Part shown: positions 1 to 9,542 of the stretch, in pieces | Numbering within the stretch: position 1 is the stretch's first letter | Layout: every line of letters starts with the position of its first letter | Notes under the pieces: generated by a model | What the model was told of the DNA's origin: nothing | Database searches by the model: none | What the model saw: only the letters and a program-made list of their open reading frames with translations | Made by a program: the position numbers and the translations under genes | Assembly (NCBI GenBank): GCA_009859145.1 | Contig: VRVR01000017.1 | Span: forward strand, 312,607-376,606 | Source of the DNA: Andalucia godoyi | Lineage: Eukaryota; Discoba; Jakobea; Jakobida; Andaluciidae | Direction of reading: 5' to 3' | DNA length: 64,000 nt

Positions 1-45
1 AGACATGAAGAAAGTGTGCGGTGCAGAATCGAAAGGAAAGAGGAA

Positions 46-1350
46 TCAAGACATGGGAAAGGCTGCATGGACAGAATCTAAAGAAGGTTGAAGATGAGCA
101 AGAGGATCTTCTGAAACGAGAGTGTTCTCCGAAAGAACGGAGCCAAACAGCATCCGTCGAAACGTAAAATTCTCAGCACTCAACGTCTCTACAAGACCTT
201 GCAGTTTTCCAATTTCATTGTCTTCTTCCATTGCCGTCGCCACCAAGATGCCGAGCATCTCCTCATTTTGTTTGACAAGCTCTGTGTTCTTTGCCCACAA
301 CGACGCGGCCGACTGCCTCTCCTCCTCCAGTGAGGACTCCAAAACCCGAATTTGCGACCCATGTTCAGACCTCATCATGGAGATTGTCGCAGAATACTTT
401 AGCGCAGCAATGGACATGACATTCTGGTACACTCTCAATTCGTTCTCCAACGTCATGACGGTTCGCTTTAAATAGTGGATTTCCGAATCATGGGACGTCG
501 TTGCTTCCGACAAGCTACCGGCGGATGAACCGGCAGCAGAAACCGGAGTGACAACTGCTGGCGACTGCAAGGACTCCGGGCCGCCGTCCATGCCTCGTCG
601 CTCCTTGGAAGTCGGTGTCACTCCCCCACGACCATCGCCAGCAGTAGCAGTGGCAGAAGAAGATTGCGGGAGAGATGTTGCAGGTGCTGCAGGTGTTCCT
701 ATCGACGACGGTGACGACAAGATTTCGCACTGAACATCCTGATTGGCAGTTCTTACATTCTTCTCCAGTTCGCGAGATAGTTCGCCTTGCTTATCTTCAT
801 CTTCATCATGTGCATTTGTCTGCGTTGCGAAGTGCCGTTCCGTTACGACATTTGAGGCAGGAATGTCGCTTCTTGATCGCGTATTTCGCGGCCGATTCTT
901 CTCTTCGGCCCCACTTCCACCCTTTCCAATGCCACTTGTTTCTGTCGCAGAGGCCATGATTTTGCTGTCCTGATGAATCTCCACCGCCCCTCCGTTCCAG
1001 TCACTGTTTCCGCTGTTGTTATCATTGTCGCCAAGACCACCACCATTACGACTACTACTACTGCTGCTGCTACCATTTATATTGCTCGAATTACTCGAAT
1101 AGTGAGCAGGAGCAGGTGAATTTGCGCCGGAGCGGATGGTCAACAGAAGCCTCTTTCGTTCTTCTCGCCGCGCCGCGATCGCTGCCTTGAGAGCCGATGC
1201 GCGATCACATACCGATCGCATGTTATTTTCCGTGCCCTTGAGCTCAGTCTGCAATCGCTCAACAGCCAACGTCAGATTCGACAGAACTTCAGTCCCCGAA
1301 CCAGCCGTGGGACTCCGGGGATCAATAGCAATCGCGACTTTCGTTGACAT
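46..1350 (-). CDS. SIKE/FGFR1OP2-like coiled-coil protein (putative)
   Basis: The product is 434 aa. An N-terminal helical segment (about aa 20-70) and a C-terminal coiled coil (about aa 286-415) flank a long low-complexity stretch rich in Ser, Asn and Gly (aa 75-285). The C-terminal part contains a pattern like ELRVYQNVMSIAALKYSATI followed by acidic coil and a segment resembling ENKGLRxxL. This order matches the SIKE/FGFR1OP2 family, which are STRIPAK (PP2A-striatin) complex partners. The family call is from pattern recognition only. A generic coiled-coil protein is the alternative. The Ser/Asn tract is encoded by trinucleotide runs near 1040-1080. The ORF is complete, with ATG at 1350 and TGA at 46-48. 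Confidence 0.45.
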   Translation of the reverse strand: MSTKVAIAIDPRSPTAGSGTEVLSNLTLAVERLQTELKGTENNMRSVCDRASALKAAIAARREERKRLLLTIRSGANSPAPAHYSSNSSNINGSSSSSSSRNGGGLGDNDNNSGNSDWNGGAVEIHQDSKIMASATETSGIGKGGSGAEEKNRPRNTRSRSDIPASNVVTERHFATQTNAHDEDEDKQGELSRELEKNVRTANQDVQCEILSSPSSIGTPAAPATSLPQSSSATATAGDGRGGVTPTSKERRGMDGGPESLQSPAVVTPVSAAGSSAGSLSEATTSHDSEIHYLKRTVMTLENELRVYQNVMSIAALKYSATISMMRSEHGSQIRVLESSLEEERQSAASLWAKNTELVKQNEEMLGILVATAMEEDNEIGKLQGLVETLSAENFTFRRMLFGSVLSENTLVSEDPLAHLQPSLDSVHAAFPMS

Positions 1351-2008
1351 GATTCACAGTGATCAAAACAAGAACCGCAGGAAAGATGACCTTTTGAAGA
1401 ATTATAGAATTGCGAAAACAAAACAATGTGATTAACAAAAAAATGCAGTGGCTTTTCTCTCTTCCGACTTGGAAATGAAACCACGGGAATGAACGACCAG
1501 GGTCCGCCCACTTCTCGATACACGAAGAAGCAAGAAACGAAAACAAAAGAAGAAGAAGAAGAAGAAGAAGAAGAAGAAGAAGAAACAAACAAACAAACAA
1601 AACAACGAACACGTATACTTTTGTGAATAAAAGTAAAATAAAATAAAAAAGACAATTGATGATGAATGTGTTGGGAGATTCAGAAAATAGAGGATGATGA
1701 TGAAAAGAAGAAAATTACTATCCTAAAAACAAAACCAAAACAAAAACGTCTCAATCGGTTTGCTCTGGTTTCATTATGAAGAGGCTGTTTTTCTCTGTTA
1801 GAGGATGGCATCGAAGGGTAAGGGGGAAAGTCCTCGAGACGGCGGAGAGTTGCGATGCTGCCTTCTCTATCTCCTGCTGGATCTCTATTTGTGTTTCATG
1901 GTTTTTACAGCAGGCTGGATCATACAAGCAGTTCGCATGGTGTGTGGTTTTTCATTCAGAATAACACAACAAATAACAGTAAATACAAACCCAAAAAATA
2001 AAACAAAA

Positions 2009-2055
<47 letters not shown>

Positions 2056-2230
2056 TCATTAAAAAAAAACATTAATATAAAAATAAATAATAAAAATGGG
2101 CAAAGACTTTCTTTACTTTTTCGGATACAGCACATAGCGAGACAACGAGGTTTTTTTCTTCTTTTCTTTTGTGGTGCTACTCTTTCTTCCCGGCCCCGCT
2201 TTCCTCCTGCATCTCCCCCGTCTGTGATGC
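1351..2230. other. Gene-free divergent promoter region with microsatellites
   Basis: This 880-bp gap separates two divergently transcribed genes. It holds a GAA run at about 1544-1583, a TAA run at about 2011-2056, several poly-A tracts and a T-rich stretch just upstream of the next start. I see no supported ORF or RNA gene in it. Confidence 0.6.
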
Positions 2231-3424
2231 ATGTTACTTCTTCGTCGTGGTCTTTTTTCACGGTTTCGATCGCACACGAAAATGGATCCGATTTTCGATC
2301 ACAAAACTCGCCGGTTTCGCAATCCATTTTCGACATGGAAAGATCCATCGACGTGGGAAGCCATGAAATGGGGGGTTTCGAGAACACCACCCAAGTTTCC
2401 TTCTCAAGATGAATCCATGCAGATGTTTGGAGATCCCAAACAGAATGTTAATGTTGAACTGCTCAAGACGGCTCCAAAGTCTCTTCGAGCCACCTGGTTT
2501 GGACACGCTACAAACTACGTACAGTTCTCATCCTCGTTCACGCTGATCACGGATCCTGTGTTCTCGGAACGATGCTCGCCCTTGGCGTTTGCAGGACCAA
2601 AACGGATCGTAGCTGTGCCATTGGAAATTGAGGAATTGGCGTTGTGCGATGCGGTCCTTATTTCCCACAACCATTATGACCACCTGGATTTGCAGTCCAT
2701 CAAGCGCCTTGAACAGAAGTTCCAACCCGTGTTTGTGTGCGGGGTTGGTCTCGGCACATTCTTTACAAAACAGTGTTCGATTCCTGAAGATCGAGTCGTC
2801 GAGTTGACCTGGTGGCAGTCGGCAAGGGTTGCTTCAAGCCGTAAGCATTTGCAAGGTCGCGCAGAGCCCAACAGCAGTGCTGGCGGGGCTTCCGTGACGA
2901 CCGGCAGCCTGGCTGTGGACGTCCAGATGGTTCCAGCGCAGCACTGGTCAAGGCGGTCCATGGGCGACAAGAACCAGTCATTGTGGGGCGGGTTTCACGT
3001 TTCTGCGCCGATTGGTGCGTCGTCAGAGAAGAGCTCGTTCTATTTTTGTGGCGATACAGGCTACAACCCGGAGTTGTTTGTGGAGATTGGGAGACGATGC
3101 GGACCGATTGACATTGCAGCCATACCAATTGGGGCGTACGAGCCGCGAGGATTCATGTGTCCTCAACACGTGAATCCAAAGGAAGCAGTCATGATTCACA
3201 AGGAAGCCAACGTCAGGCAGTCGTATGGGATTCACTGGGGAACGTTTATCCTCACCGACGAACCACTCGACGAACCCCCAAAGGAAACAAAGATTGCCTG
3301 CGAAGAACTGGGCGTTGCTTTCGGTTCTGAATTCCACGTCATCCATGCCGGTCGGTCCATCGACGCAAGCGACGGACCAGTTTCTCTGCTGGGTTTGCAG
3401 CGGAAAGACGAAGCCTTTCTGTGA
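2231..3424 (+). CDS. NAPEPLD: N-acyl-phosphatidylethanolamine-hydrolysing phospholipase D (NAPE-PLD type)
   Basis: This 397-aa metallo-beta-lactamase-fold enzyme is predicted to cleave N-acyl-phosphatidylethanolamines to N-acylethanolamines and phosphatidic acid. The zinc motif HxHxDH is seen as SHNHYDHLD (H146, H148, D150, H151). DTGY lies near aa 274. The family signature AAIPIGAYEPRGFM is followed by QHVNPKEAV and IHWGTF, which give the remaining metal and core residues. Length matches animal NAPE-PLD (about 393 aa). Two in-frame ATGs exist, at 2231 and 2282. The 17-aa extension from the first is hydrophobic and Arg-rich and could be a targeting peptide, but the second could be the real start. 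Related UlaG/RomA-type hydrolases share the fold, but the AIPIGAYEPR region favours NAPE-PLD. The stop codon abuts the degraded glycosidase downstream. Confidence 0.88.
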   Translation: MLLLRRGLFSRFRSHTKMDPIFDHKTRRFRNPFSTWKDPSTWEAMKWGVSRTPPKFPSQDESMQMFGDPKQNVNVELLKTAPKSLRATWFGHATNYVQFSSSFTLITDPVFSERCSPLAFAGPKRIVAVPLEIEELALCDAVLISHNHYDHLDLQSIKRLEQKFQPVFVCGVGLGTFFTKQCSIPEDRVVELTWWQSARVASSRKHLQGRAEPNSSAGGASVTTGSLAVDVQMVPAQHWSRRSMGDKNQSLWGGFHVSAPIGASSEKSSFYFCGDTGYNPELFVEIGRRCGPIDIAAIPIGAYEPRGFMCPQHVNPKEAVMIHKEANVRQSYGIHWGTFILTDEPLDEPPKETKIACEELGVAFGSEFHVIHAGRSIDASDGPVSLLGLQRKDEAFL

Positions 3425-4771
3425 TCCGTGTGGATCCTAACACGCTGCATTTCGTGGATGGGTTTGGTTGCTCGCGATTCTTCCACGAAGTAAATGCGAT
3501 TTACAAAGGTGCTCCTTTCCATCCAGTGATTACACCTGGATCGTCCAGCCCGCAGTCGTCTCTTTCCGACATTGATCTCGCGAACCTGCAGAAATGGGGG
3601 GTTCAACGCGATCCGATACTATGCAACCTGGATGGGTGTTTCTCCGGCTGCTGATGAAATCGACCAGGACTATCTTTCAGTTCTCGCACAATCAGTTGAC
3701 ATGATGTCAGACTATGGCATCTACGCACTGATGGACAGCCATCAGGACTTAATGTCGAGATACTACTGTGGAGCGGGAGTTCCCGATTGGATTGCAAAGC
3801 GCGACGACGGGAATCATGCACCGTTTCCGCAGCCAATTGCACACTCCATCCCTGTGGATCCGCAGACGCAATATCCGCTTATTCCGGAGTGTCTCAAGCG
3901 TGAATTTGCATTTTACTACTTGACGGATGCTGTTGGATCGCTGTTCCAGGCTCTGTACGAAAACAAGAATGGGACGCAGGATGAGTTTGTCAAGTTTTGG
4001 GCTGCTGTTGCGCAGTCGCTTTCGCAAAAGTCCAATTTGCTGGGATACGAAATCATCAATGAACCAGCGCTGGGTGATGTGATCCGCAATCCTGCGCTTG
4101 TCGTTGAGCTCGGAAAGACAGACCGAGACTGGCTGTTCCCCATGTACCAGCGTGTGCACGAGGCCATCCGAAAGTATGACACTGACCACAATATCTTTTA
4201 TGAGCCTTGTGTTTTTGATCCTACATGGTCTGGGTTCACAGAAGGCCTCGATGGCGCGGCGTACAATGACCGCCAAGTGTATTCTTTCCATGCGCATTGC
4301 TTGGATGTGAACAAGAGAGAGGAGCCACAGTCCAAGCTGCTTTGCGATATCGATGATAAGGGCGTCATTGAAATGCGTGTTGCGGAAGGAAGAAAGAAGA
4401 AAATGAGCGGAATGATGCTTATGGAATTTAGAGCGCTCTCAGCGATGCTGCGTCTTCGATCGATGAGATCCACCGAGTAACCAGCATCGCAAACGAGTGC
4501 ATGCTTTTTCGTGGGCGTACTGGCAGTTTAAGTGGTTTTGATGACTACACCACGGCAGCGCAGCCTGGAACCACAGAGTCCTTTTACAATGAAACCGGCG
4601 GGTTGGAAATCGAAAAGGTCAAGGCTTTGTCGAGATCGTATGCTCCTGCGGTGGCGGGTGTCCCCACTTCGATCAAATTCGACCCTGTTTCTGCACGGTT
4701 TTCCATCGAGTTCAGTGCAAAAACAAGCATCACTGCCCCCACAGTCGTCTTTTTAAATCAAGATTTTTACT
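3421..4771 (+). pseudogene. Endoglycoceramidase (GH5 family) pseudogene, frameshifted and 3'-truncated
   Basis: Three overlapping frames together read as a GH5 endoglycoceramidase, which removes the glycan from glycosphingolipids. Frame 1 carries FHEVNAIYKGAPFHP. Frame 2 starts after a run of six Gs at about 3595-3600 and carries NAIRYYATWMGVSP, DSHQDLMSRYYCGAGVPDW and the acid/base motif IINEPALGD, then the nucleophile region MMLMEFRALS (usually TEFGA). Further one-base shifts occur near 4435, 4510 and 4540. The third frame then carries DDYTT, ESFYNETGG and EKVKALSRSYA. The protein ends abruptly at QDFYYP, where the R1 repeat begins. There is no ATG or signal peptide; similarity starts immediately after the phospholipase stop. 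At least four disruptions make one sequencing error an unlikely explanation. Confidence 0.82.
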
Positions 4772-4962
4772 ATCCCCGAAGATACCGAGACCCAAGAAAC
4801 GCGTTGATCCCCTGTCGTCGGAGGCGGGGAGCAAGAAGAAGCGATGACCCTTTTGATGCAGAGCAATCTGCATTGAAGAGTTGGTGCTCGTCCCAAACTG
4901 AATCTGTCTTCGGTGGCACAGCCTAGCCCGATGATCAATAGTGATTCATGTCTTGGCGAGCG
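4772..4962 (+). repeat. R1 dispersed repeat, copy A (truncated)
   Basis: This segment matches the R1 family at 17786-18345, 30045-30562 and 46300-46545. It shares a block reading about CCGAGACCCAAGAAACGCG, then GTGCTCGTCCCAAACTGAAT, and a 3' end close to CCCGATGATCAATAGTG. It lacks the 5' part and much of the core present in the long copies. Its internal deletion resembles that of copy D. It begins where the glycosidase reading frame stops. Confidence 0.8.
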
Positions 4963-5737
4963 GACCCCGTCAAAAAAAAAGGCCTTCGTCTGTCGTAGAT
5001 GCGCTTGCAAGTAAACGCCTTGGTACATTATGCACTGAGCATGCATATCTACGAGTAGACATGCATATTCAATCGTGCATCTCGTTACCGGGAAGGGGAT
5101 AGGCCCCCAACACGCCCCACAGCGCTCTTCAGATGGATGTTCCGCGCTCCGTTCCCAATCTCGATCAATCGGTGAGCCACTTTCTCAGCGTGGCACGTTG
5201 TTCCTGAGAAGGGTGCATTTTGATCCTGACGGCCCTAGCAGCAGGGTAGTGACACGTGGTCTCTTAGGAGGTCTGCGGGACGTAGGAGGCCCTGTATCGA
5301 TCGGCGTAGGCGTAGGCGTAGGCGAATGCGTCATCCCAGCGCACTCACGCCCACAGTTGAATAAAGAGAGTGAAACCAAAAAAAGTGAAACCAACGAATG
5401 ATAGAACAGATGGCTACGGATGGTGCGTTAAAGAGTGTCGAAAATGCGGAGCCTGTGCCACCGGCTGAATTTTGGCCGAGCGTGCGTAAGCACGAATTCC
5501 CTGTGAAACAAACGTGCTAGTGTCGGCCAGTATTGACCGTGTCTGTTTTTGAATACTTCCTTCCGTATGCATGACAATGGCGTGTTATTATTATTCAACG
5601 GTCCTTCCGATCTTTCTTGTATTATTTCTTTATTTCTTTATTTTTCGTTTTTTGTGTTCCCTGCTTTTCATTATTTACTATCATATCCCCTTTTTACAAC
5701 CCTTGTACGAAACCGTCCGTGCGTGCGTTAGAAAGGA
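4963..5737. other. Gene-free stretch with hexamer repeat and possible R2 fragment
   Basis: A segment at about 5085-5115 (GGGATAGGCCCCCAACACGC) resembles part of the long R2 copy at 56665-56695. A GGCGTA hexamer is repeated about four times at 5302-5325. The last 150 bp before the next ATG are T-rich, as expected of a promoter/5' UTR here. No gene is supported. Confidence 0.5.
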
Positions 5738-8700
5738 ATGAGTTACCAACGCGCACAGGCGCCATCGCCTGGCAGACCTCGATCTGGTCAAAGCGGTGTT
5801 ACTTCCTTGTCGTCTCCGGTCCTGTTGCTTCGAAAGCAACGTGCAGCAGAACAACGAGGTTCAGCTGGAGGCTCATCGTCGTACAATCAAGGGTCTTCTC
5901 CTCTTCCTCCTCCGCCTCCGCTTGGATCCACGGCGTCTTCGCAGCCACGACGGAGCCCTTCATCGCAGGCCTCTCCGGAGCGGTATGCATCACCTACGCG
6001 GAACCATGAGCAGTATGGGTCGTCGTATGACGATGGGCGTATGGCTGACTATGATGCGGTGTCAAGAAGGAGTTCAAGCCCCCGTCGATCATCGAGTGAG
6101 TATTATGATCATTCTCCGCAGGAATATCCGCAGCACAGCAGACCGTTTTTGCGAACGGATCCCTATGCGGAACCGTCGGATACATACTCAGTGTCGCCTA
6201 CGAGACAGCGAAGACCTGCGTCTGCATATGAGTACCGTGTGCAGAAGGCATCGATGAACCGCTTGGCTGCTCCTCGGAGGTCTCCATCGCCTTCTCCCGA
6301 ACAAGAGATTGACTCGCGGCGTCGAGTTGCACATACGGCGACAACGGGTGCATACTATGACCCTCTTGAGGATGATGAATACGTGTATGGGACGGGATAC
6401 GAAAATGAGCGTGGTTATTACAGCTACAGTGTTTCCAGGTCTGCGAATCCGTCGAGGAGAACGAATGCCGTGCCATCCCCGAGTTACCCAAATCCACACT
6501 CTCATCCTCAGTACCCGCCTCAGTATCCCTCTCAATACCAGAGCCCTGTGCCCCAACCGGTGTTTAGCGGTCTATTTCGGACATATCGTGGTCGGAGACT
6601 TGTTCAGTGGTTTGATTCGCTTGCATTGACTGATCCATTGCACGATCCTGTCGCGCAGCTTCGGTCCGGCTATTTGTTCTGCATGCTGCTGGAGCGACTG
6701 GACTCGTCTGCACACTTTGTCGGGGTCAATAAGAGAGCACTGGTTGCGAAAGCCGCACTGGCAAATGTCGAGCAGGTGATCTCCCACGTCCTGCAAAAGG
6801 GAGGCCGCATTCGACGGATTCCAGCGGCAAAGGTAATTGTGGATGGCTATGACGAAGGCATTTTCACGTTATTGTTGGAGATATTCGACATGTATGTCCT
6901 TCGAGACGTTCGGTTGAAGATCCCGAGCATGCTCAATGCAATGAATGTGGTGCTGAGTCAGTATGGAATTCCGTTGTTGAGCTCGACCCTGGCGCCGCCG
7001 CACTCCACTGCGTGGGACCAGTTTCGTTCGGGAGTGCCGTATTTCTGTGTGATACACTACTTCCTCCCGCAGCACTTGCGTCCGGATATGAGCCGCATTT
7101 TCAAGTTTCCGGAGAACATGGATGAATTTCTTTGGAATCTTCACTACTTGTTCTCGTCCCTTGTTGCTCTTGGAGTGACTCCTGTGTTTACTGCTGAAGA
7201 ATATTTGCAGTCTGAAGACGTTGAGTTTTTGTTGTATCAATGGTCACTGTTTGTGAAGGCGTTGCGTCCGTACAAGCCAGTGGATCCTGACCCGTCTCCT
7301 TTCGGCTTCCGAGATGATGAGCGAGTGCAGGCGAAGCTTCGTGAAGAACAGGAGATGCGGTTCATGGAGGATTCGCAGAATGTGGATGGTGAGCAGGAAA
7401 TGTATCCGCCCGGTGACGAATACGACAGCCATCCTGCCGCGGCTCCCAGGCAGGATGCGAATGGACAGCAGCAACTGCAACCGCAACAGCAGTCGCAGCC
7501 CAGCAAAAGCCCTGGGCCCCAACCATCTGCGAATGCATCGTCTTCGAACACGGCGGGTTCTCAGTCCAGCTCTGCACCGCCTGCTGAATCTGCTCAGAAG
7601 ACTGATCAATTCGATGATAAGAAATCCCAACCACAAACCCAGCGGCAGCAGCAGCAGCAGCAGCAACAACAACAACAGCAGCAGCAACAACAACAACAGC
7701 AGCAGCAACAACAACAACAACAACAGCAGCAGCGGGAAGAGGAAGAACGTCGCTTGCAGCAGGAACACGAAGAAGAGCGACAGAGACAGCAGGAGCAAGA
7801 GGCAAGACTTCAAGAAGAACAGCGACGCAAAGAAGAAGAGGCACGGAGCGCGGAGGAAAATCGTCGTCGAGAGGAGGATCTTGCTCGAGCTCTAGAAGAG
7901 GCGAGGCTGGCTTCTCAAGAGCCGGAGGATATTCCAGCAGACACCACCACTCAGAATGCTACGCCTTCGGATGATCAACAGCCGCAGCAACAACAGCTGG
8001 ACTCGCAGGAGCAGCGTGTTTCAAACACTGACGCAGGGTCGGATTCGCAGTCCCCGCCAAATTCTAATGCTCCTGCCGAAAACAATCAACAGCAAGCCGA
8101 TCAACGTCTCGAGGAACCGAAGGAGCAAGATGCGTCTCGCCCGACTGCAGAAAATGCACCATCTTCAGATCCTCAACCAAACGGTCCTATTGCGTCGTCT
8201 TCGGCAGTTCAAGGGCCGGCATCTGCTCCGCACTCTGATGCACCGGAGCCGACGTCCTCGCACTCATCCCAAGCGACTTCGTCTGCCGCCTCGAACGACT
8301 CTGCAGCTCCCACGCGTGCCGATCCAGCTGACCCTTCGTCGCCGAACACTGCTGCTGCAAGCACTGGCAGCCCTTCTGTGCCGACAGACAGTGCCGCGCA
8401 GGACGCTTCGTCTGATTCCGCTTCTGCTTCTGCTTCTGCTTCTGCTCCCGCTGATCCTTCTGCAAGTGGACCGACGCAGAGTCCCGCGCCGACAGCTGAT
8501 CCCACAGATCCAGTGGATGCTTCGAAGCCCGCGTTGCCTGTGGAGAGTCCTCATTCCCCGGAACCTTCCTCTCAGCCAACTGCAGCAGACACGCAGTCTC
8601 CTGCGTCTCAAACATCCGAATCTGACTTCCCATTCACGTATCTTCCGCAGTGGTTCTATGTGCAGGTGACGATCCTCAAGAATGCAAAGAAGAACATCAC

Positions 8701-9073
8701 GGAGGACTCCAACCCAGTTCTGTTTGCTGTTTCGTTTGGAAGTCCAAAGGCCAAACTGACCTTCCCTCCCACTGCCACGTTCCCGAGTTTGCAAGAACTT
8801 CGCAACACCCACATCCTGCTGTTCTCTTTTAAGGGCAAAGATACCAAGAAGGGCTCCTTGTCAGGGTCGCTCGCGCTCTCGCAAGTCGGCAGTGCAGCCA
8901 TGCAGGGCGATGCTCTCGTCCTCTCTCCGAAACCCGAGATTGGCACGTTTGCTTTGAATACGAACAAACTGACGAGAGTCATTCTCAAAGCTGACGATGC
9001 AAACATCACGCAAGCGTTTGCCTACATCTTCGACTTGCTTCTGGAAACGCACCGCACTGCGCACTCTCCCTAA
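5738..9073 (+). CDS. Tandem calponin-homology-like protein with polyglutamine tract
   Basis: The product is 1111 aa. Residues 1-270 are disordered, rich in Ser, Pro, Tyr and Arg. Two CH-like helical domains follow, about aa 275-390 (starting near LVQWFDSLALTDPLHDP) and 395-510 (with VPYFCVIHYFLP). A run of 29 consecutive glutamines (aa 637-665, mixed CAG/CAA) leads into a charged Glu/Arg coil to about aa 730, then a Pro/Ser/Ala-rich linker with SASASASA repeats. A folded C-terminal domain (about aa 965-1105, beginning PFTYLPQWFYVQVTIL) alternates strand-like and helical segments; I do not recognise it. CH pairs usually bind actin or microtubules, so a cytoskeletal role is inferred. No orthologue is named. 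Confidence 0.7.
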   Translation: MSYQRAQAPSPGRPRSGQSGVTSLSSPVLLLRKQRAAEQRGSAGGSSSYNQGSSPLPPPPPLGSTASSQPRRSPSSQASPERYASPTRNHEQYGSSYDDGRMADYDAVSRRSSSPRRSSSEYYDHSPQEYPQHSRPFLRTDPYAEPSDTYSVSPTRQRRPASAYEYRVQKASMNRLAAPRRSPSPSPEQEIDSRRRVAHTATTGAYYDPLEDDEYVYGTGYENERGYYSYSVSRSANPSRRTNAVPSPSYPNPHSHPQYPPQYPSQYQSPVPQPVFSGLFRTYRGRRLVQWFDSLALTDPLHDPVAQLRSGYLFCMLLERLDSSAHFVGVNKRALVAKAALANVEQVISHVLQKGGRIRRIPAAKVIVDGYDEGIFTLLLEIFDMYVLRDVRLKIPSMLNAMNVVLSQYGIPLLSSTLAPPHSTAWDQFRSGVPYFCVIHYFLPQHLRPDMSRIFKFPENMDEFLWNLHYLFSSLVALGVTPVFTAEEYLQSEDVEFLLYQWSLFVKALRPYKPVDPDPSPFGFRDDERVQAKLREEQEMRFMEDSQNVDGEQEMYPPGDEYDSHPAAAPRQDANGQQQLQPQQQSQPSKSPGPQPSANASSSNTAGSQSSSAPPAESAQKTDQFDDKKSQPQTQRQQQQQQQQQQQQQQQQQQQQQQQQQQQQQREEEERRLQQEHEEERQRQQEQEARLQEEQRRKEEEARSAEENRRREEDLARALEEARLASQEPEDIPADTTTQNATPSDDQQPQQQQLDSQEQRVSNTDAGSDSQSPPNSNAPAENNQQQADQRLEEPKEQDASRPTAENAPSSDPQPNGPIASSSAVQGPASAPHSDAPEPTSSHSSQATSSAASNDSAAPTRADPADPSSPNTAAASTGSPSVPTDSAAQDASSDSASASASASAPADPSASGPTQSPAPTADPTDPVDASKPALPVESPHSPEPSSQPTAADTQSPASQTSESDFPFTYLPQWFYVQVTILKNAKKNITEDSNPVLFAVSFGSPKAKLTFPPTATFPSLQELRNTHILLFSFKGKDTKKGSLSGSLALSQVGSAAMQGDALVLSPKPEIGTFALNTNKLTRVILKADDANITQAFAYIFDLLLETHRTAHSP
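7646..7732 (+). repeat. CAG/CAA polyglutamine tract
   Basis: Twenty-nine Gln codons in a row, interrupted between CAG and CAA so that no long pure CAG run exists. The opposite strand reads as open Leu/Val frames, which are artefacts. Confidence 0.95.
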
Positions 9074-9216
9074 TGAGCCTGTGTTTCCTTCCGTTGTTAT
9101 CCATTAATCTTTTCTTTTCTTATTTTATTTATTTAATTCTTTCATGATTTACGCAAAAAAGATTATAATAATAATAATAAAAATAAAAACACAAGTTGAT
9201 TTCCAAGGCCAAAGTG

Positions 9217-9262
9217 ATTCAGAAGTGCCTCTCCGTCATCCGGTTCAAAAACACTTCATCAT
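9217..9262 (-). promoter_or_regulatory. SECIS element (form II) in the 3' UTR of selenoprotein K
   Basis: On the minus strand the sequence starts AUGAU (9262-9258). An 11-bp helix pairs 9257-9247 with 9222-9232, with three G-U pairs. An unpaired AA lies at 9245-9244. A mini-stem CCG (9243-9241)/CGG (9235-9233) has a five-base loop. The closing strand ends in UGAA (9221-9218). This gives the SECIS core: tandem G-A pairs from UGAU/UGAA, 12 nt from quartet to AA, and the extra mini-stem that defines form II. It lies about 290 nt downstream of the in-frame TGA at 9551-9549. The lower helix I looks weak by eye. Confidence 0.82.
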
Positions 9263-9542
9263 TCATACTGTTTCGTTTTTCTTCATGCTCCTTTCTCTGT
9301 TAAAAACGCGGGGAAAAAACAACTGTCCCCTTAAGAAAGTGCATGCTCAACATCAGCTTCAAAAAATCACAACCTTGCATTCTTCCTTGTTTTCTCCACC
9401 CCAATCCTTTGACGAAGCTCCGACACTCTTCCCTCGATTCGCCCACCGCTGTTATTACCATTACCGTTGGCATTTCCACTGCCACTGCTCGTATGCAGTG
9501 GTGGTTGGACACAACTAGACAAGAAAGGCGAGTGCGGAGGGA

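Noticed and set aside
7244-7813. 189-aa Leu-rich frame on the minus strand
   Set aside because: It is the antisense of the polyglutamine tract and surrounding coding sequence.
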